Assembly (NCBI RefSeq): GCF_000212735.1
Contig: NC_015510.1
Location: 868,001 to 932,000 of the forward strand
Length of the DNA stretch: 64,000 nucleotides
Reading direction: 5' to 3'
DNA from: Haliscomenobacter hydrossis DSM 1100
GTDB lineage: Bacteria > Bacteroidota > Bacteroidia > Chitinophagales > Saprospiraceae
The position numbers and the translations under genes were made by a program. Below, one piece after another: positions 18,495 to 27,029 of this stretch (the stretch's first letter is position 1; each line of letters starts with the position of its first letter). Below the pieces are notes generated by a model that ran no database searches, was not told the DNA's origin, and saw nothing but the letters and a program-made list of their open reading frames with translations.

Positions 18495-19406
18495 CTAGTT
18501 TAAGTTTCTGTACTCATTCGGGGTACAGCCTACCCGCTGTTTAAACAACCTGCTAAAGTGCTGTGGGTATTTAAAGCCCAATTCGTACGCGATTTCATTC
18601 ACGGTTTTGTCACTCTCAAATACCTTGTTTTTGGCTACTTCAATCATTTTGCCCTGGACGTATTCTTTGGCAGATTGCCCCGTTTCTTTTTTGATTAAAT
18701 CCCCAAAATAGTTGGCAGACAGATGTAGCTCATTGGCGAAATAAGCCACTGAAGGCAGGCCGATGAGTTGTGGTTTTTCGGATGAAAAATAACCATTCAA
18801 CAAGTCTTCAAATTTTTCCAAAATCCCTTTGTTGACATTGTCTCTGGTGATGAACTGGCGGTCATAAAAGCGTTCGCAGTAATTCAGAAACAATTCAATA
18901 TTGGAGGCAATCAGTTTTTTGCTGTGCTTGTCAACGTTTTGTTGAAGTTCAAATTCTATTTTTGAAAAACAGTCCATCACCATCTGCCGTTCCCGGTCAG
19001 ACAAGTGTAGCGCCTCGTTGGATTGGTAGCTGAAAAAATTATAACCATCAATGGTTTTGGCCAGGGCGGTTCCTCGGATCAGGTCGGGATGAAAGACCAG
19101 GGCATGTCCCATCGGTTGGTACACTTCGCCGTTGTTTTCTATTTCCGTTATCTGCCCTGGAGCAAGAAAAACCAGGGTACCTTCCTGATAGTCGTAATAA
19201 TGCCGACCATATTTTAAGTCGCCACAGTTTACCTCTTTCAGAAAAATGCAATAAAAATCATAACGAATTCTAACGGTTTTGGCACCGCCCCAGGACCTTG
19301 GCTTTGCTTTGGACAAATCAATGACACTTACCAAAGGGTGTAAGGTATTGTGGTTGTTCAAATCATTGTATGAACTGATGGTTTCAAATCTGAAGGTACC
19401 TTCCAT
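18495..19406 (-). CDS. AraC-family regulator of the SnoaL/hydrolase regulon
   Basis: A 303-residue regulator with an N-terminal cupin-like sensing region (about 20-165) and a C-terminal AraC domain. Its two helix-turn-helix motifs are VAYFANELHLSANYFGDLIK (about 213-232) and VNEIAYELGFKYPQHFSRLF (about 264-283). It is divergent from the alpha/beta hydrolase gene across 153 bases that contain the second copy of the 39-bp promoter module. The inferred regulon is itself with the downstream SnoaL gene, the hydrolase, and the 14.9-17.6 kb operon with the aldo/keto reductase. Confidence 0.9.
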   Translation of the reverse strand: MEGTFRFETISSYNDLNNHNTLHPLVSVIDLSKAKPRSWGGAKTVRIRYDFYCIFLKEVNCGDLKYGRHYYDYQEGTLVFLAPGQITEIENNGEVYQPMGHALVFHPDLIRGTALAKTIDGYNFFSYQSNEALHLSDRERQMVMDCFSKIEFELQQNVDKHSKKLIASNIELFLNYCERFYDRQFITRDNVNKGILEKFEDLLNGYFSSEKPQLIGLPSVAYFANELHLSANYFGDLIKKETGQSAKEYVQGKMIEVAKNKVFESDKTVNEIAYELGFKYPQHFSRLFKQRVGCTPNEYRNLN

Positions 19407-19470
19407 GTCAATGTTGTTTTCTCTTGCAAATTTAGGGAGTTCCCAAATGGAATAACGATACCGAACTTGG

Positions 19471-19509
19471 AATCAGTAAAAATGGTAGAACATACCGTAG
19501 TTTGTATAC
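19471..19509 (+). promoter_or_regulatory. Conserved 39-bp promoter module, copy 2
   Basis: Partner of the module at 14822-14860 (32 of 39 bases identical, no gaps). It ends in the same 13 bases GTAGTTTGTATAC and is followed by CCTTTG at the same spacing. It lies 50 bases upstream of the hydrolase start and 65 bases upstream of the divergent AraC gene. Confidence 0.6.
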
Positions 19510-19559
19510 TAAAGAGCTGGGGAAATGTAGAGACCTTTGTAAGGTTAACTTCAGACTGC

Positions 19560-20642
19560 ATGAACAATACCAAAAGAAGGAAATCAAATCAAAGCTATTT
19601 ATGGTTAGGAGTTATCCCACTCCTCTTTACCGCTTGTGCATCAAGTAACAAGGGGCTTTTGGTGCTTAAAGAACAAGGCAGTTTTGCAGTGGGAGGTACG
19701 GTTATCACCAACCCAGGCACCTTCGACCCCATCAAAAGAACACCGGAAGGACAAACTTTTCATGGCGACCACGCCTACATTACCTATCAAATACCAGCCA
19801 ATGCCCGGAAACTACCTTTGGTATTCTGGCATGGCATCGGGCAGTTTTCCAAAACCTGGGAAACCACGCCAGATGGGCGAGAAGGGTTCAACAACATCTT
19901 CCTCCGGCGCGGATTTGGGGTTTACCTGATTGACCAGCCGCGTAGAGGCAATGCGAGCAGAAGCACGGTGAAAGCGACGATTACCCCCACGCCCGATGAA
20001 CAAACCTGGTTTGGTACCTTTCGCGTGGGAATCGGAAGAGAATACTTTCCCGGCGTGCAGTTTGCCAAAGACGAAGAAACCCTGAATCAATACTTCCGCC
20101 AAATGGTGCCCAATATCGGAGGTTTTGATACAGCGGTGATTACCAATGCTACGTCCAAACTTTTTGATAAAATCGGCCAAGGAGTACTGGTTACGCATTC
20201 TCACTCAGGAGGTTTTGGTTGGGCGACTGCCGTTAAAAACAGCAACATCAAGGCCATCGCATCATATGAACCTGGTAGTGGTTTCCTTTTTCCCGAAGGA
20301 GAAGTGCCTGCCCCGATAGCGAGTTCTTCGGGGCCAGTATCAGCAATTGCTGTGCCGATGTCTGACTTTATGAAGTTGACCAAAATTCCCATTGTCATTT
20401 ATTATGGAGATTTTATCCCAGAAAAGCCCATCGACAACCCAGGCCAGGATGGTTGGAGGGCACGCCTTGAAATGGCGAAATTGTGGCGGGATGCCGTGAA
20501 TCGACATGGCGGTGATGTAACCCTGATTCATTTACCCGAAATTGGGATCAAAGGAAATACCCACTTCCCCTTTTCGGACTTGAACAACCTCGAAATTGCA
20601 GACCTCTTGTCTCAATTTCTTAAGCAGAAGGGGCTAGATTGA
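19560..20642 (+). CDS. Alpha/beta-hydrolase lipoprotein
   Basis: The start at 19560 begins a lipoprotein signal (lipobox LFTAC, Cys26). Upstream codons of the longer frame are the promoter region. The 360-residue product has an alpha/beta-hydrolase fold, with LPLVFWHGIGQFSKTWE giving the oxyanion strand and a nucleophile elbow THSHSGG near residue 214 in place of the usual GxSxG. A C-terminal His is likely in GNTHFPF. It is an envelope-anchored esterase or amidase-like enzyme of unknown substrate. It is adjacent to its probable AraC regulator. Confidence 0.8.
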   Translation: MNNTKRRKSNQSYLWLGVIPLLFTACASSNKGLLVLKEQGSFAVGGTVITNPGTFDPIKRTPEGQTFHGDHAYITYQIPANARKLPLVFWHGIGQFSKTWETTPDGREGFNNIFLRRGFGVYLIDQPRRGNASRSTVKATITPTPDEQTWFGTFRVGIGREYFPGVQFAKDEETLNQYFRQMVPNIGGFDTAVITNATSKLFDKIGQGVLVTHSHSGGFGWATAVKNSNIKAIASYEPGSGFLFPEGEVPAPIASSSGPVSAIAVPMSDFMKLTKIPIVIYYGDFIPEKPIDNPGQDGWRARLEMAKLWRDAVNRHGGDVTLIHLPEIGIKGNTHFPFSDLNNLEIADLLSQFLKQKGLD

Positions 20643-20686
20643 CGAGATTGTAGTAACTTTAATTCAAAACCTCTGTTTAATGAATA

Positions 20687-20977
20687 ACTCACATTACGCA
20701 TTTTTTTACCACAGAGTTTCACAGAGTACACGCAGAGTTTCACAGAGTTTGATAGTTGTAAAGAGTTTGCCACCTGCGGTGGCTGGAGTTCGGGCTCCAG
20801 TAAGATCTTGTCTAAATCAAGTATAATGCCGGGACTTGATTTAGGGTAACGAACCAAGTTTCAGCAAAGGCGGCCTCCGTGGCCTCTCTGCACCGCAGGT
20901 GCCCCTAAAAACAACTCCGAGAAACTCTGCGTCTACTCCGTGAAACTCTGCGGTTAATTTAAATGAGTAATGTGAGT
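20687..20977. repeat. Large nested palindrome, about 290 bp
   Basis: Outer arms of about 63 bases (20687-20749 and 20913-20977) are imperfect inverted repeats. They start ACTCACATTACGCATTTTTT and carry repeated CAGAGTTTCACAGAGT words. Inside, GCCACCTGCGGTG pairs with CACCGCAGGTGCC, GGAGTTCGGGCTCC is a hairpin, and CTAAATCAAGT pairs with ACTTGATTTAG, so the whole 20643-21012 gap is one nested structure. It separates two plus-strand genes. I see no ORF in it. Confidence 0.85.
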
Positions 20978-21012
20978 GAATAAGCAAATATGTACCATCA
21001 AATTTCTCCGTC

Positions 21013-23268
21013 ATGACAACAGTAAAAACTTCCAACGGCAGACGTTCCTTTTTAAAATCCGCAGCATTGGCAGGTGGTGGCATGATGCTGGGCTTTGAAT
21101 GGCTAACTTCTTGTCAAAGTTCCACTGCAACCATAGCACCAGCAAGTTCCGCCAAAGCCTGGTACAAATTCAACGGTTTCCTGAGTATTGCCGATAATGG
21201 GACGATCACGATCTTATCGCCCAACCCGGAAGGTGGACAAAATGTCAAGACTTCCATGCCGATGATCGTAGCGGAAGAACTGGATGTAGATTGGAAAAAT
21301 GTGGTGGTTGAACAAGCACCACTCAACACCGCCCTATACACCCGCCAATTCATCGGCGGCAGCCAAGGCATTCGCCAAAGTTGGCAAACCCTGCGGATGG
21401 CTGGGGCTTCAGCTCGCCAAATGCTACGTGAAGCAGCAGCGCAAAGTTGGGGCGTACCTGTAGCCGAAATCAGCACCGCTTCGGGTGCATTATCCCACAA
21501 AGCCAGCGGAAAGTCGGCTACTTACGGCGAAATGGCTTCCGCAGCAGCCCAAATTCCAGTACCCAAAGAAGTTGCCCTCAAAGCAGTCAAGGATTTTAAA
21601 ATCATAGGTAGCTCCCGCAAAAATGTAGACGCGACCAAAATCATTACGGGCCAACCCTTGTTTGGCATAGACTCCCGCAAAGAAGGGATGTTGATCGCGA
21701 TGGTCATTCACCCACCCGCTTTCGGCCTGAAATTGAAGTCTTTTGACGATTCAGCAGCGCGGAACATGCCGGGCATCAAAGCCATTTTCCCCATCAAAGC
21801 CGTCAATCCCGAATACGAAAAACAGTTTTTTGACACCCTCACTTTCCCCGATGTGGTGGCCATTGTCGGCAACTCCACCTGGGAAGTCATGCAAGCCAAA
21901 AAGGCCATCAAAATAGAATGTGAACCCATTCCGGAAACCACGGAAACGGTGAATCGTTTGGGATCAAAACAAACGGTGCGAACTCCCGCAGGTCTGGAAA
22001 ACACCCCTACCCATCAAGCTAAAATAGCGGAAATAGCCGCTCAACCAGGACGGGTTCGGCGAAAAGATGGCGACCCAGAAACGGCATTTAAAACCGCTGC
22101 CAAAATTATCGAACGCACCTATACCGCTCCTCACCTGGCGCACAACTGCATGGAGCCGATGAATTTTTTCGCGCATGTAACGACAGAAAAAGCGGAGTTG
22201 GTAGGGCCACTGCAAAAACCGGAATTTACGGAACAGGCATTGGCCGCCAGACTGGGGATGCCCCTGGAAAAAATCGACTTCCAAATGACCCGCCTGGGCG
22301 GTGGTTACGGTCGGCGCTCCTATGCACACTGGGCTCTGGAGGCTGCGCTGATTTCTCAAAAAATGCAGGCACCCATCAAGCTGATGTACACCCGCGAAGA
22401 TGACATGACCTCGGGCATTTACCGCCCGGCCTATCAGGCTACTTACCGGGCGGCGCTGGATGCCAACAATCAGTTGATCGCCTTTCACGTTAAAACGGGT
22501 GGAATCCCGGAAAGCCCGCTCGCCGCGAATGCCTTTCCCGCAGGGGCAATCGACAATTACCTTGCCGAAGATTGGACCATCGACAGCAACATTACGGTAG
22601 GCTCTTTTCGGGCGCCCCGCTCCAATTTTATGGCCAGTGCCGAACAGTCCTTTTTGGATGAATTGGCCGAGGCAATGGGCAAAGACCCTATAGCATTCCG
22701 CCTGGACTTGTTGAATCGCGCCAAAACCAACCCGGTGGGCAAAAACAACGACTACGACCCCACTCGGTATGCCGGTGTACTGGAATTGGTGCGTGAAAAA
22801 TCGGGATGGGGGCAAAGTCAAACCAATGTTCACCGTGGGGTATCCGCTTATTTTAGCCACAACTCTTACGCCGCCCAGGTGCTGGACTTGGTGCTGAAGG
22901 ATGGTAAACCCATCGTTAAAAGGGTGTGTTGCGCCCTGGACTGCGGCATCGTGGTCAACCCAGACGCCGCGATCAACATGACTGAAGGTGCGATTGTGGA
23001 CGGCATTGGTACCGCCCTGTACGGCTCCATCACTTTCAATGAGGGTGTACCTGACAAAAGCAACTTCGACAAGTACCGCATGATCCGCATGGGTGAGGCG
23101 CCACAGACTATCGACGTACATTTTGTCAAAAACGAGATTGCGCCAACGGGGATGGGCGAGCCACCTTATCCCCCAGTGTTCGGTGCCTTGGCAAATGCCC
23201 TGTATAAATCAAGGGGCATCAGGCTTTATCAGCAACCTTATTTGGGGGAAAAGAGAGAGTTTGGATAG
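21013..23268 (+). CDS. Molybdenum hydroxylase large subunit, IorB-like (copy 1)
   Basis: A 751-residue protein with a Tat signal (GRRSFLKSAALAGGG near residues 9-23). It is homologous to the molybdopterin-binding subunit of isoquinoline 1-oxidoreductase and related xanthine-dehydrogenase-family aldehyde oxidases. Recognisable parts are RLGGGYGRRSYAHW near 430-443 and the C-terminal GMGEPPYPPVFGALAN, which holds the active-site Glu. It hydroxylates N-heterocycles or oxidises aldehydes in the periplasm, passing electrons to the 2Fe-2S subunit. That subunit is encoded 119 bases downstream. It is closely related to the large subunit at 24135-26405. Confidence 0.92.
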   Translation: MTTVKTSNGRRSFLKSAALAGGGMMLGFEWLTSCQSSTATIAPASSAKAWYKFNGFLSIADNGTITILSPNPEGGQNVKTSMPMIVAEELDVDWKNVVVEQAPLNTALYTRQFIGGSQGIRQSWQTLRMAGASARQMLREAAAQSWGVPVAEISTASGALSHKASGKSATYGEMASAAAQIPVPKEVALKAVKDFKIIGSSRKNVDATKIITGQPLFGIDSRKEGMLIAMVIHPPAFGLKLKSFDDSAARNMPGIKAIFPIKAVNPEYEKQFFDTLTFPDVVAIVGNSTWEVMQAKKAIKIECEPIPETTETVNRLGSKQTVRTPAGLENTPTHQAKIAEIAAQPGRVRRKDGDPETAFKTAAKIIERTYTAPHLAHNCMEPMNFFAHVTTEKAELVGPLQKPEFTEQALAARLGMPLEKIDFQMTRLGGGYGRRSYAHWALEAALISQKMQAPIKLMYTREDDMTSGIYRPAYQATYRAALDANNQLIAFHVKTGGIPESPLAANAFPAGAIDNYLAEDWTIDSNITVGSFRAPRSNFMASAEQSFLDELAEAMGKDPIAFRLDLLNRAKTNPVGKNNDYDPTRYAGVLELVREKSGWGQSQTNVHRGVSAYFSHNSYAAQVLDLVLKDGKPIVKRVCCALDCGIVVNPDAAINMTEGAIVDGIGTALYGSITFNEGVPDKSNFDKYRMIRMGEAPQTIDVHFVKNEIAPTGMGEPPYPPVFGALANALYKSRGIRLYQQPYLGEKREFG

Positions 23269-23350
23269 ATTAAAGTATTTGAATTTCGTAACTATTGACT
23301 TGATTTTTATAATGTTTTGATGACAGAAGGTGTTTCATTTGTACATTCAA

Positions 23351-23372
23351 TAGACTTGTCACAACAAGTCTA
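23351..23372. promoter_or_regulatory. Palindromic hairpin upstream of the 2Fe-2S subunit gene
   Basis: TAGACTTGT-CACA-ACAAGTCTA is a perfect 9-bp dyad that ends 15 bases before the 2Fe-2S gene start. The same ACAACAAGTCTA word ends the longer palindrome at 44470-44545 and occurs at 57111-57122. It could be an operator, an attenuator hairpin or a repeat fragment. Confidence 0.45.
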
Positions 23373-23387
23373 CATAAACCTAATATC

Positions 23388-23843
23388 ATGGCAGTTTTCA
23401 ATCTGACTATCAACGGGAAAAAGCATCAGGTAGATGTCGACCCCACTACACCCATTCTCTGGGTACTTCGAGACCACCTCAATTTGGTGGGCACCAAGTA
23501 CGGATGCGGCATGGCGATGTGCGGTGCTTGCACCATTCACTTGGATGGTGTGGCCATGCGCTCTTGCTCTCTGCCTGTCGCGCAGGTAAGCAATCAGAAG
23601 ATTACCACCATTGAGGGCCTTTCTGAAAATGGCGACCATCCGCTCCAAAAAGCCTGGCTTGAGCACGATGTACCCCAGTGCGGCTATTGCCAAACCGGGC
23701 AAATTATGAGTGCGGCGGCTTTGCTCAAGGACAATCCCAAACCCAGCGACGAAGAAATTGACGCAGCGATGCACGGCAACATCTGCCGTTGTGGTACCTA
23801 TATTCGGATCAAAGCAGCCATCAAAACCGCAGCTCGTTCTTAA
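23388..23843 (+). CDS. 2Fe-2S subunit of molybdenum hydroxylase, IorA-like
   Basis: A 151-residue protein with two 2Fe-2S clusters. The plant-ferredoxin-like cluster uses Cys40, Cys45, Cys48 and Cys60 (CGMAMCGAC and SC). The alpha-helical cluster uses Cys98, Cys101, Cys133 and Cys135 (CGYC and CRCG). It matches the small subunit of two-subunit, FAD-free enzymes such as isoquinoline 1-oxidoreductase. It has no signal peptide of its own, so it probably rides through the Tat system with a large subunit. It is placed between two large-subunit genes and may pair with either. Confidence 0.95.
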   Translation: MAVFNLTINGKKHQVDVDPTTPILWVLRDHLNLVGTKYGCGMAMCGACTIHLDGVAMRSCSLPVAQVSNQKITTIEGLSENGDHPLQKAWLEHDVPQCGYCQTGQIMSAAALLKDNPKPSDEEIDAAMHGNICRCGTYIRIKAAIKTAARS

Positions 23844-23922
23844 AACCAAGTATAAATTATCCCAAGTTTAAAATGCAAAATTGAATCGCTCTACGATCAA
23901 GCCTCGACAATGCATTTTTCTC

Positions 23923-24083
23923 GCAGCTTCGCTGCTCCTTTTGATCTAACCGCGACGACACGACGGCGCGACGGTTTCACGACGCAAGCGTCGTGTGGTG
24001 CGGAGCAAAACGTCGTGCAATCGTCGCGTCGTCGTGTCGTCGTGTCGTCGCGGTTATTAAAAACGATTGGGCGCAGCCCAATC
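23923..24083. repeat. Nested palindrome, family B, copy 1
   Basis: The 161-bp element consists of an end hairpin GCAGC-TTC-GCTGC (23923-23935), 19-bp arms TAACCGCGACGACACGACG (23947-23965) and its complement (24038-24056), an inner hairpin CACGACGCAAGCGTCGTG (23978-23995), and an end hairpin GATTGGGC-GCA-GCCCAATC (24065-24083). It shares about 39 bases of its core in inverted orientation with the element at 39770-39928. It lies in the leader of the second large-subunit gene. The open frame that runs through it is an artefact of its composition. Confidence 0.85.
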
Positions 24084-24134
24084 CAAAATGATTCTTTTTG
24101 CGCAAGAAAAATTCGGGATACCAAATCTAAAAAA

Positions 24135-26405
24135 ATGACAAAGACAAAAATAGCATCGAGCAGACGCTCTTTCCTCAAAAATGCCCTCTTTGCGGGCGGT
24201 GGCATCGTCATCGGATTTGACTGGCTGGCCCAGCAAAACCTCGCTGCCGCCAAAGATTCCCTGGCTTTGCCCAAGGAATGGTACGATTTTAATGCCTTCC
24301 TGAAAATAGGTGACAATGGCCTGGTGACCATTTTTACCCCCAATCCGGAATTTGGCCAAAACGTGATGACCTCCATGCCCATGATCGTGGCGGAGGAATT
24401 GGACGTAGACTGGAAAGACGTGCGGGTAGAAATGGCCATGCACGATCCTGCCAAATTCCCCAATGCGGCCTTTGGGCAGTTTACCGGAGGCAGTAGAGGT
24501 ATCCCTTCCAAATGGGACGCCCTGCGCAAAGCTGGAGCTACTGGTCGGCAAATGCTCCGCGAAGCCGCCGCCAAAGCCTGGCAGGTACCCGTAGAGGAGA
24601 TCACCACTTCCAACAGTGTGTTGCAGCACAGCAGTGGCAAAAAGGCTACTTATGGCGAAATGGCCGCTGCGGCAGCGCAAATCCCCGTTCCGAAGGAAGT
24701 GAAATTGAAAGCGGTCAAAGATTTCAAAATCATTGGCACCTCTCAAAAGAACGTTGAAGGGCCGAAAATTGTAACGGGTAAGCCACTTTTTGGCCTGGAC
24801 TACAAGGTTGATGGTATGTTGATTGCCATGATCGTCCATCCACCCGCTTTTGGCATGAAGTTGAAATCTTTCAACGATGCTTCGGTGAAAGATATGCCGG
24901 GAATCAAGGAGGTTTTTTCCTTCAAAACCTACAATGACGGCCAGGGAAAAGGTGGATTCGATACCAATGCCTTCCCCGAACTGGTCGCCATCGTTGGTAA
25001 TTCGACCTGGGAAGTTTTGAATGCCAAAAAAGCAATCAAAGTCGAGTGGGAACCTTTCGCAACGTATAACGATACAGTAGCTGGCTTTGGAGGAAACACA
25101 AGCCAGGTGAAAGTACCCGCAGGCTTGGAAAACTCAACAGACCACCTTGCCAAAATGAAAGAGTTTGCCAGCAAACCAGGTAGAGTGGTCCGCAAAGATG
25201 GTGACCCTGAAGCGGCTTTCAAAACTGCAGCTAAAGTATTGGAGCGGAGCTATTCTGCACCCCATCTGGCCCACAACTGTATGGAACCGATGAACTTTTT
25301 TGCCGATGTCAAGGGCGATAAAGTGAAGGTAGCCGGACCACTGCAAGCACCGGGCCTCATCGAGCCTACCCTTTCCGCACGATTGGGCATACCTGCCGAA
25401 AACATCGAAATTGAAATGACCCGCATGGGTGGCGGTTTTGGCCGCCGGGCTTATAGCCACTATATGGTGGAGGCTGCAATCATCTCGCATCAGGTTAAAG
25501 CGCCGGTGAAGTTGATGTATACCCGCGAGGACGACATGACCAACGGCGTTTACCGGCCAGCCTACTATGCCACGTATCGTGCTGCACTGGATAAAAACAA
25601 CAACTTGCTCGCTTTTCATGTAAAAGCGGGTGGCATTCCTGAAAGCCCCCTACACGCCAATCGTTTTCCTGCGGGTGCGATCGACAATTACCTGGCCGAA
25701 GATTGGTCCATCGAATCCAACATCACCATTGGCGCCTTCCGGGCACCACGTTCCAATTTTATTGCTGCTGCCGAGCAGTCATTCCTGGACGAGTTGGCGG
25801 AAATGATGAAAAAAGACCCGATTGAAATGCGCCTGGAATTGCTGAGAAAAGCCAAGGCCAGTCCGGTGGGCAAAAACAATGACTACGATGCAGATCGTTA
25901 TGCCGGGGTACTGGAACTGGTGCGTGATAAATCGGGCTGGGCCAACAAGTCTAAAGGGAAAGTACACCGAGGGGTAGCGGCCTATTTTTGCCACGCCAGC
26001 TATGCGGCTCATGTGCTGGAATTGACGGTAGAAGATGGCAAACCAGTGGTACAAAAAGTAACCAGTGCCATCGATTGCGGCATTGTGGTCAACCCCGACG
26101 CTGCCGCCAACATGACCGAGGGCGCAGTTATTGATGGGATCGGTAACGCACTTTTTGGAGAGATGCCCTTCAAAAATGGGGTGCCCGAAAAAACCAATTT
26201 CCACAATTACCGCATGATTCGGATGAGCGAAGCACCCAAAGTGGTAGATGTCCATTTTGTGAAAAATGAAATCAGCCCTACGGGTATGGGCGAGCCGCCA
26301 TTTCCACCTATTTTTGGCGCAGTGGCGAATGCACTGTACAAAGCGACCGGGAAGCGGGTGTACACCCAGCCTTTTTTGGGTGATAAGCAGGAATTGGGGA
26401 TGTAG
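24135..26405 (+). CDS. Molybdenum hydroxylase large subunit, IorB-like (copy 2)
   Basis: The start at 24135 opens a proper Tat signal (SRRSFLKNALFAGGG). An in-frame ATG at 23910 would code through a palindromic repeat and is rejected. The 756-residue product is co-linear and highly similar to copy 1, with the shared active-site segment GMGEPPFPPIFGAVANA and RMGGGFGRRAYSHY. Substrate specificity probably differs, since residues around MTSMPMIVAEELDVDWK are kept but the following loop differs. It is followed by a strong terminator. Confidence 0.92.
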   Translation: MTKTKIASSRRSFLKNALFAGGGIVIGFDWLAQQNLAAAKDSLALPKEWYDFNAFLKIGDNGLVTIFTPNPEFGQNVMTSMPMIVAEELDVDWKDVRVEMAMHDPAKFPNAAFGQFTGGSRGIPSKWDALRKAGATGRQMLREAAAKAWQVPVEEITTSNSVLQHSSGKKATYGEMAAAAAQIPVPKEVKLKAVKDFKIIGTSQKNVEGPKIVTGKPLFGLDYKVDGMLIAMIVHPPAFGMKLKSFNDASVKDMPGIKEVFSFKTYNDGQGKGGFDTNAFPELVAIVGNSTWEVLNAKKAIKVEWEPFATYNDTVAGFGGNTSQVKVPAGLENSTDHLAKMKEFASKPGRVVRKDGDPEAAFKTAAKVLERSYSAPHLAHNCMEPMNFFADVKGDKVKVAGPLQAPGLIEPTLSARLGIPAENIEIEMTRMGGGFGRRAYSHYMVEAAIISHQVKAPVKLMYTREDDMTNGVYRPAYYATYRAALDKNNNLLAFHVKAGGIPESPLHANRFPAGAIDNYLAEDWSIESNITIGAFRAPRSNFIAAAEQSFLDELAEMMKKDPIEMRLELLRKAKASPVGKNNDYDADRYAGVLELVRDKSGWANKSKGKVHRGVAAYFCHASYAAHVLELTVEDGKPVVQKVTSAIDCGIVVNPDAAANMTEGAVIDGIGNALFGEMPFKNGVPEKTNFHNYRMIRMSEAPKVVDVHFVKNEISPTGMGEPPFPPIFGAVANALYKATGKRVYTQPFLGDKQELGM

Positions 26406-26436
26406 CTTTGAGCAAAATTCTAGTTCATTGCACGAA

Positions 26437-26467
26437 CCTCCCCGAAGGTTTTGAACCTTCGGGGAGG
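26437..26467 (+). terminator. Hairpin terminator after the second large subunit
   Basis: CCTCCCCGAAGGTT-TTG-AACCTTCGGGGAGG is a perfect 14-bp stem with a 3-base loop, followed by GATTTTA. It lies 31 bases after the stop codon. Confidence 0.8.
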
Positions 26468-26482
26468 GATTTTAGATTCATG

Positions 26483-26606
26483 TGTATACTGTCCTTCGCC
26501 AAGTTTTGTGCATTAAACCCGTTGAATCTTTTTGCCTTTCAAGGAATTATATCGATGCTTATGCACACGGATGCTTAAGCACAAGTCTTGGTGGAGGACA
26601 GTATAC
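26483..26606. repeat. Nested palindrome with GTATAC ends
   Basis: The ends GTATACTGTCCT (26483-26494) and AGGACAGTATAC (26595-26606) are exact complements. Inner words CCAAG and TTGTGC on the left pair with GCACAA and CTTGG on the right. It lies between the plus-strand molybdenum hydroxylase gene and the decayed minus-strand toxin gene. There is no ORF. Confidence 0.7.
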
Positions 26607-26613
26607 AATTCCA

Positions 26614-26731
26614 TCACCCCTTTCCAGCAACCCTTAATACATGGTCATAAAGCCGTGGATTAATTCTAAAACCTACCTCGACCAATTTGAATAAGATTTG
26701 TAATGGGGGAGGTATCACTAATAACAATCAT
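26614..26731 (-). pseudogene. DUF3368 (PIN-like) toxin, internally deleted
   Basis: An ATG at 26731 directly abuts the stop of the antitoxin gene (TAAATG). It reads MIVISDTSPITNLIQIGR, the typical N-terminus of DUF3368 toxins, with the first catalytic Asp present. The frame then stops at 26666. After one frameshift the remainder reads VGFRINPRLYDHVLRVAGKG, the normal DUF3368 C-terminus. About 120 central residues are missing, so the toxin must be inactive. This reading is from direct translation and family knowledge. Confidence 0.75.
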
Positions 26732-26968
26732 TTACAGTGCCTCTAAATTTACTAAATCTTTCTCTAAGTCCTCGATTTCGAAATGGATGAAAACATCTCG
26801 CTTCGCCAGTTCTTTCTGGAAAGTAATCAAGTCTAGGTCTACGACTTTTCTAGCTTGACCGATAGACAGTATTTTTTTTTCATATAAATAAACGGCGAAA
26901 TCTAGCAGCAGTTCTTCAGAGCTAATTTTGGCGGATAACAAAGCTTGATCAGGGATATTAATTACCAT
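26732..26968 (-). CDS. UPF0175-family antitoxin-like protein
   Basis: The start at 26968 (MVINIPDQALLSAKISSEEL) gives 78 residues; an ATG at 27004 adds a tail unlike the family. UPF0175 proteins are small helical DNA-binding antitoxins. The characteristic helix is LLLDFAVYLYEKKILSIGQA, followed by RKVVDLDLITFQKELAKRD. The partner is normally a DUF3368 PIN toxin encoded directly downstream. Here only a deleted remnant of it remains. The antitoxin may persist as an orphan that represses its own promoter or neutralises a related toxin elsewhere. Confidence 0.8.
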   Translation of the reverse strand: MVINIPDQALLSAKISSEELLLDFAVYLYEKKILSIGQARKVVDLDLITFQKELAKRDVFIHFEIEDLEKDLVNLEAL

Positions 26969-27029
26969 GGAAGTAGAATTTATACACAAATAAAAGTAAC
27001 GCATTTTTTTTAAGTTTACAATAGCGGTA

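Noticed and set aside
21964-23121. Minus-strand ORF of 385 codons within the first large subunit gene
   Set aside because: It is antisense to a well-conserved enzyme and has no family resemblance.
23910-24134. N-terminal extension of the second molybdenum hydroxylase large subunit
   Set aside because: The reading frame passes through a palindromic repeat and yields an Arg-rich sequence unlike the family. The Tat signal begins correctly at the ATG at 24135.
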